Assembly (NCBI RefSeq): GCF_001431725.1
Contig: NZ_CP013106.1
Span: forward strand, 1,736,001-1,800,000
Reading direction: 5' to 3'
Origin: Halomonas huangheensis
GTDB taxonomy: Bacteria > Pseudomonadota > Gammaproteobacteria > Pseudomonadales > Halomonadaceae
Length of the DNA: 64,000 nucleotides
A program made the position numbers and the translations under genes. The notes under the pieces are model-generated. The model made no database searches, was not told the DNA's origin, and saw only the letters and a list, made by a program, of their open reading frames with translations. Positions 61,659 to 64,000 of the stretch are shown piece by piece. How positions within the stretch are numbered: position 1 is the first letter of the stretch; each line of letters starts with the position of its first letter.

Positions 61659-63020
61659 CTACAGCCCCCAGGCCGTGCACTTGCGATCAATGGTCTTGCG
61701 TGAGACGCCGAGCAGACGCGCCGCTTTGGAGCGGTTACCGGCGGTGGCCTCGAGAGCGCGCAGGATCTCGCGTCGTTCGACCTGACTCAGGGGGGCGATA
61801 CTCTGCGTTGAGGTCGTCGGCAGGGCGAGGGTCTCCAGAGGAAAACGGCCAAAGATCAGTGAGCGTTCGATGAAGTTGCGTAGTTCTCGGATGTTACCGG
61901 GCCAGTCATGGCGCAGCAGCGCTGCGCGAGTGGTGGTGTCGATCTGCAGTGGAGGCAACCCGAGGCGGGCGGCAATCTCGCGCAGAAACCGCTCTGCCAG
62001 CTCGATGATATCGCCGTCTCGCTCGGTCAGGGCCGGCATGCGTAGCTCGATGATATTGATGCGGAAGAACAGGTCTTCACGAAAACGACCTTCCACCACC
62101 TCTCTATCCAGCGCATGGCTGGTGGCCAGCACAAAACGTAGATCGAGTGGAATCTCGCGCTCTGCGCCGACGGGACGCACTGTGCCATCTTCCAGCACTC
62201 GCAGCAGTGCGGATTGGGCGGACGAACTCAGCCCGGCGACGTCATCAAGGAATACCGTACCGCCCCGAGCGGAAGGCAACAGCCCTTCGCGAGCGCTGTT
62301 GGCGCCCGGGAAGGCACCTGCGACATGACCGAACAGTTCACTTTCCATCATATCGGCAGGAATGGCCGAGCAGTTGATCGGCACAAAGGGGTAAGCCGCT
62401 CGCTGGGAGGTGGTGTGCAGGTGTCGAGCAGCGACTTCCTTGCCGGTTCCCGAGGCCCCTGTGATCAGGACTGGTGTGGTGACATCACGAATACGTGCCA
62501 GCAGGTCGCGGGTGGCCGTGATGGCGGATGATGAACCGACCAGTTCGCGTCGTTGCTGACCGAGGTCCTTGCTGTCCAGTTCGCGCAGCAGCAGCATGTT
62601 CTCGCGTCGCAACTGAGCCATCTGGAGACAGCGGCCAACTGCATTCAGGAGTTGATTGGAGCGAAAGGGCTTGAGAATGAAGTCAGCAGCCCCTGCGCGC
62701 ATGGCCTCGATCGCGGTTTCCAGGTCGGCATAGGCGGTGATCATGATGGTGTCGGTAAACCCGCCACGCCCGCGTTGTTCTGCCAACCACTCGATCCCGC
62801 GTTGTCCCGGCATCATGTTGTCGAGGATCATCACATCGAAATGACGATGATTGAGTTGCGCCTCGGCCTGCACCGCGTCTTCAGCCTCGGCGACAACCAG
62901 GCAGTGTGGGGCGAGCATCTTGACCAGGAAATTGCGCATTCCCGGCTCGTCATCGACGATCAGAACACTGGCGTGCTGCAGGCGCTGGGTCAGCTGCTTA
63001 TCACCGACATTCATATCCAT
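61659..63020 (-). CDS. NtrC-family response regulator with non-canonical AAA+ motifs
   Basis: A 453-residue regulator. The receiver domain is at residues 15-130 (SVLIVDDEPGMRNFL; DVMILDNMMPGQRG). The AAA+ domain has Walker A GASGTGKE. The L1 loop reads GAFPGA (62301-62318) where sigma-54 activators have GAFTGA. Walker B reads GGTVFLDDV where FLDE is usual. A Fis-type helix-turn-helix ends the protein (NRSKAARLLGVSRKTIDRK). The start may be ATG 63020 or 63014. The loop change suggests it may act through an altered contact with sigma-54 or with sigma-70. It forms an operon with the kinase. Confidence 0.88.
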   Translation of the reverse strand: MDMNVGDKQLTQRLQHASVLIVDDEPGMRNFLVKMLAPHCLVVAEAEDAVQAEAQLNHRHFDVMILDNMMPGQRGIEWLAEQRGRGGFTDTIMITAYADLETAIEAMRAGAADFILKPFRSNQLLNAVGRCLQMAQLRRENMLLLRELDSKDLGQQRRELVGSSSAITATRDLLARIRDVTTPVLITGASGTGKEVAARHLHTTSQRAAYPFVPINCSAIPADMMESELFGHVAGAFPGANSAREGLLPSARGGTVFLDDVAGLSSSAQSALLRVLEDGTVRPVGAEREIPLDLRFVLATSHALDREVVEGRFREDLFFRINIIELRMPALTERDGDIIELAERFLREIAARLGLPPLQIDTTTRAALLRHDWPGNIRELRNFIERSLIFGRFPLETLALPTTSTQSIAPLSQVERREILRALEATAGNRSKAARLLGVSRKTIDRKCTAWGL

Positions 63021-63099
63021 TTCCGTGCCATCTTGTTGTTTTCCGGCTCCAGCATATCGGAAAGCGCTGCCAATTCGGCGCGGGTGCTTCACACTTCGA

Positions 63100-63492
63100 T
63101 CAACGCTGCTGAGGACGTCGTGCCATCAGGGTAACCTCGACACTGGCGCCTCCCGCCAGTTGGGGAGAGACGGTACAGGTTCGAGTGGGGTAGAACGGTG
63201 CAGAAAACCATCGCGCATATACCGCATCGAAGTCCGCTTGCAGTGCGAGGTCCGTCAGGTGCACATCGACACGCACGCTATCGTCGAGTGTGCACTCAGC
63301 ATGGGCCAGCAGCCGTGACAGATATTCCATTATCTGGTGAGTCTCTGCCCTGATATCGCCGAGTAGCGCCGCTCCATCCGGCAGGTCGGCGGCGGTCAGG
63401 CCGGACAGATAGATGTAGTGATCGTCCATGACCAGATGGCTACCGGGAAAGCTCGGTATGCCCAGAGTCGGCTCATTGTAGTGTCGCAGCAT
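63100..63492 (-). CDS. RidA-family protein
   Basis: A 130-residue protein of the RidA/YjgF family, trimeric deaminases of reactive enamines and imines. DDHYIYLSGLTAADLPDG, HQIMEYLSRLLAHAECTLDD and RTCTVSPQLAGGASVEVTLMA are family stretches; the Arg in the last corresponds to the catalytic arginine of RidA (by position, not aligned). It lies just upstream of the two-component genes on the same strand. ATG 63492 follows GCAGGAGGC. Confidence 0.88.
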   Translation of the reverse strand: MLRHYNEPTLGIPSFPGSHLVMDDHYIYLSGLTAADLPDGAALLGDIRAETHQIMEYLSRLLAHAECTLDDSVRVDVHLTDLALQADFDAVYARWFSAPFYPTRTCTVSPQLAGGASVEVTLMARRPQQR

Positions 63493-63507
63493 GTTGCCTC
63501 CTGCGGG

Positions 63508-64000
63508 TTAGCCATCCGGCTGAGGTGAACCCTGCTCGTCATCGCTCGCGGAGGGCCTTGTGTCGGCTTGGCGTGCCTCGTATCGGCGAGCCTTGTCGGC
63601 ACTGGTGTCATCCGGAACCAGCGCCAGCAGCGTCTCGTCGCTGTCGGCCTCGAAACGAGTATCGCGCGTCATCACGCGTACGTTGCCGCCTTCAGAATAG
63701 GCGGAGATGACTCGGGCCTCCGGGTTATCGCGACGATAATCCTCGAAGGTATAGCTTTTGCTCAGGCGAGTCAGGCGTAGACACCAACCCGCGTTGATAC
63801 GCTCGATGGCAGTGTCGTAGTCGAGACCATTACCGAAATAATAGCCACCGAGAGTCTCCGGTGCCTTGTGAGCGCTGTCGCCGATATCGCCTCGGGACGG
63901 AGCGAACTGGAAGACGCGATGGCGGCCAAACTCAGGGCCATAGTTGACGCACACCAGCGCGTTGTAATCGTCGTTGTCGGTCAATGCCACCACCGAGTCG
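63508..64000 (-). CDS. C-terminal end of a cation antiporter/RCK protein (partial)
   Basis: The last 163 or so codons of a gene whose start lies beyond the window. The start of the visible part, DSVVALTDNDDYNALVCVNYG, resembles the end of a TrkA-N/RCK NAD-binding domain; VRVMTRDTRFEADSDETLLALVPDD resembles a TrkA-C-type domain. The C-terminal tail is charged and variable. This is the usual layout of CPA1-type sodium/proton antiporters with RCK domains, though a TrkA-like protein cannot be excluded. Confidence 0.6.
   Translation of the reverse strand, partial: DSVVALTDNDDYNALVCVNYGPEFGRHRVFQFAPSRGDIGDSAHKAPETLGGYYFGNGLDYDTAIERINAGWCLRLTRLSKSYTFEDYRRDNPEARVISAYSEGGNVRVMTRDTRFEADSDETLLALVPDDTSADKARRYEARQADTRPSASDDEQGSPQPDG

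Overview
The window is a contiguous piece of a gammaproteobacterial chromosome of moderately high GC. The order rnc-era-recO-pdxJ-acpS, followed by a barA/gacS-type kinase, cysM, rlmD, relA, mazG and a long ppc, is the conserved arrangement of Pseudomonas and Halomonas relatives. Together with the OFA-family transporter, BenE, NhaP-type antiporters and several LysE exporters, this points to Halomonadaceae (inference; no rRNA or other species marker is present). There is no phage, transposase, CRISPR array, tRNA or rRNA that I can see.

Layout. 1-11500: housekeeping block: rnc (3' end), era, recO, pdxJ, acpS, the convergent BarA-like hybrid kinase, cysM, rlmD, relA and mazG. 11735-18577: ppc, a repeat-packed spacer, an outer-membrane barrel protein, panE and topB. 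18578-26063: a hairpin-rich spacer, a SEC-C/TPR protein, convergent ampG, rfaH, a SlyD-like PPIase, a spacer with two tandem terminators, and proS. 26426-33538: a lipoprotein, the divergent benE/XRE-cupin regulator pair, a translationally coupled satD-DUF3307-amiD operon, and a MoxR/VWA pair. 33656-41825: a 3-hydroxyisobutyrate-dehydrogenase-like enzyme, a molybdenum-hydroxylase island (MocA-like, LysR, IorA/IorB-like subunits, XdhC), a LysE exporter and a phosphoesterase. 41915-52994: yejK, a YadGH ABC exporter, cytochrome b561, ppiC, a DUF523/TudS-like protein, a ChaN-PDZ protein, a methyltransferase, NhaP, an AraC regulator with a carboxymuconolactone-decarboxylase-family protein, and YjbQ. 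53116-64000: an MFS/AraC divergent pair, a MocR/LysE divergent pair, an OFA transporter with its own two-component system, a RidA protein and the 3' end of an antiporter/RCK protein.

The most unusual signals are not single genes. (1) At least fifteen short tandem arrays (units of 7-22 bp, 2-13 copies) lie at gene edges. Several start inside the last codons of a gene and copy its stop codon, and one copies the start codon of satD. (2) The satD operon carries two identical-architecture inverted repeats (ATAGCC-N6-GGCTAT), one of them overlapping a TATAAT box. (3) The NtrC-like regulator next to the OFA transporter has GAFPGA instead of GAFTGA and LDD instead of LDE in Walker B. Two paired GGGACA-N3-TGTCCC-type sites precede the transporter, but no clear -24/-12 promoter was found by eye. 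All assignments come from reading the sequence and recalling family motifs; no database search was run.
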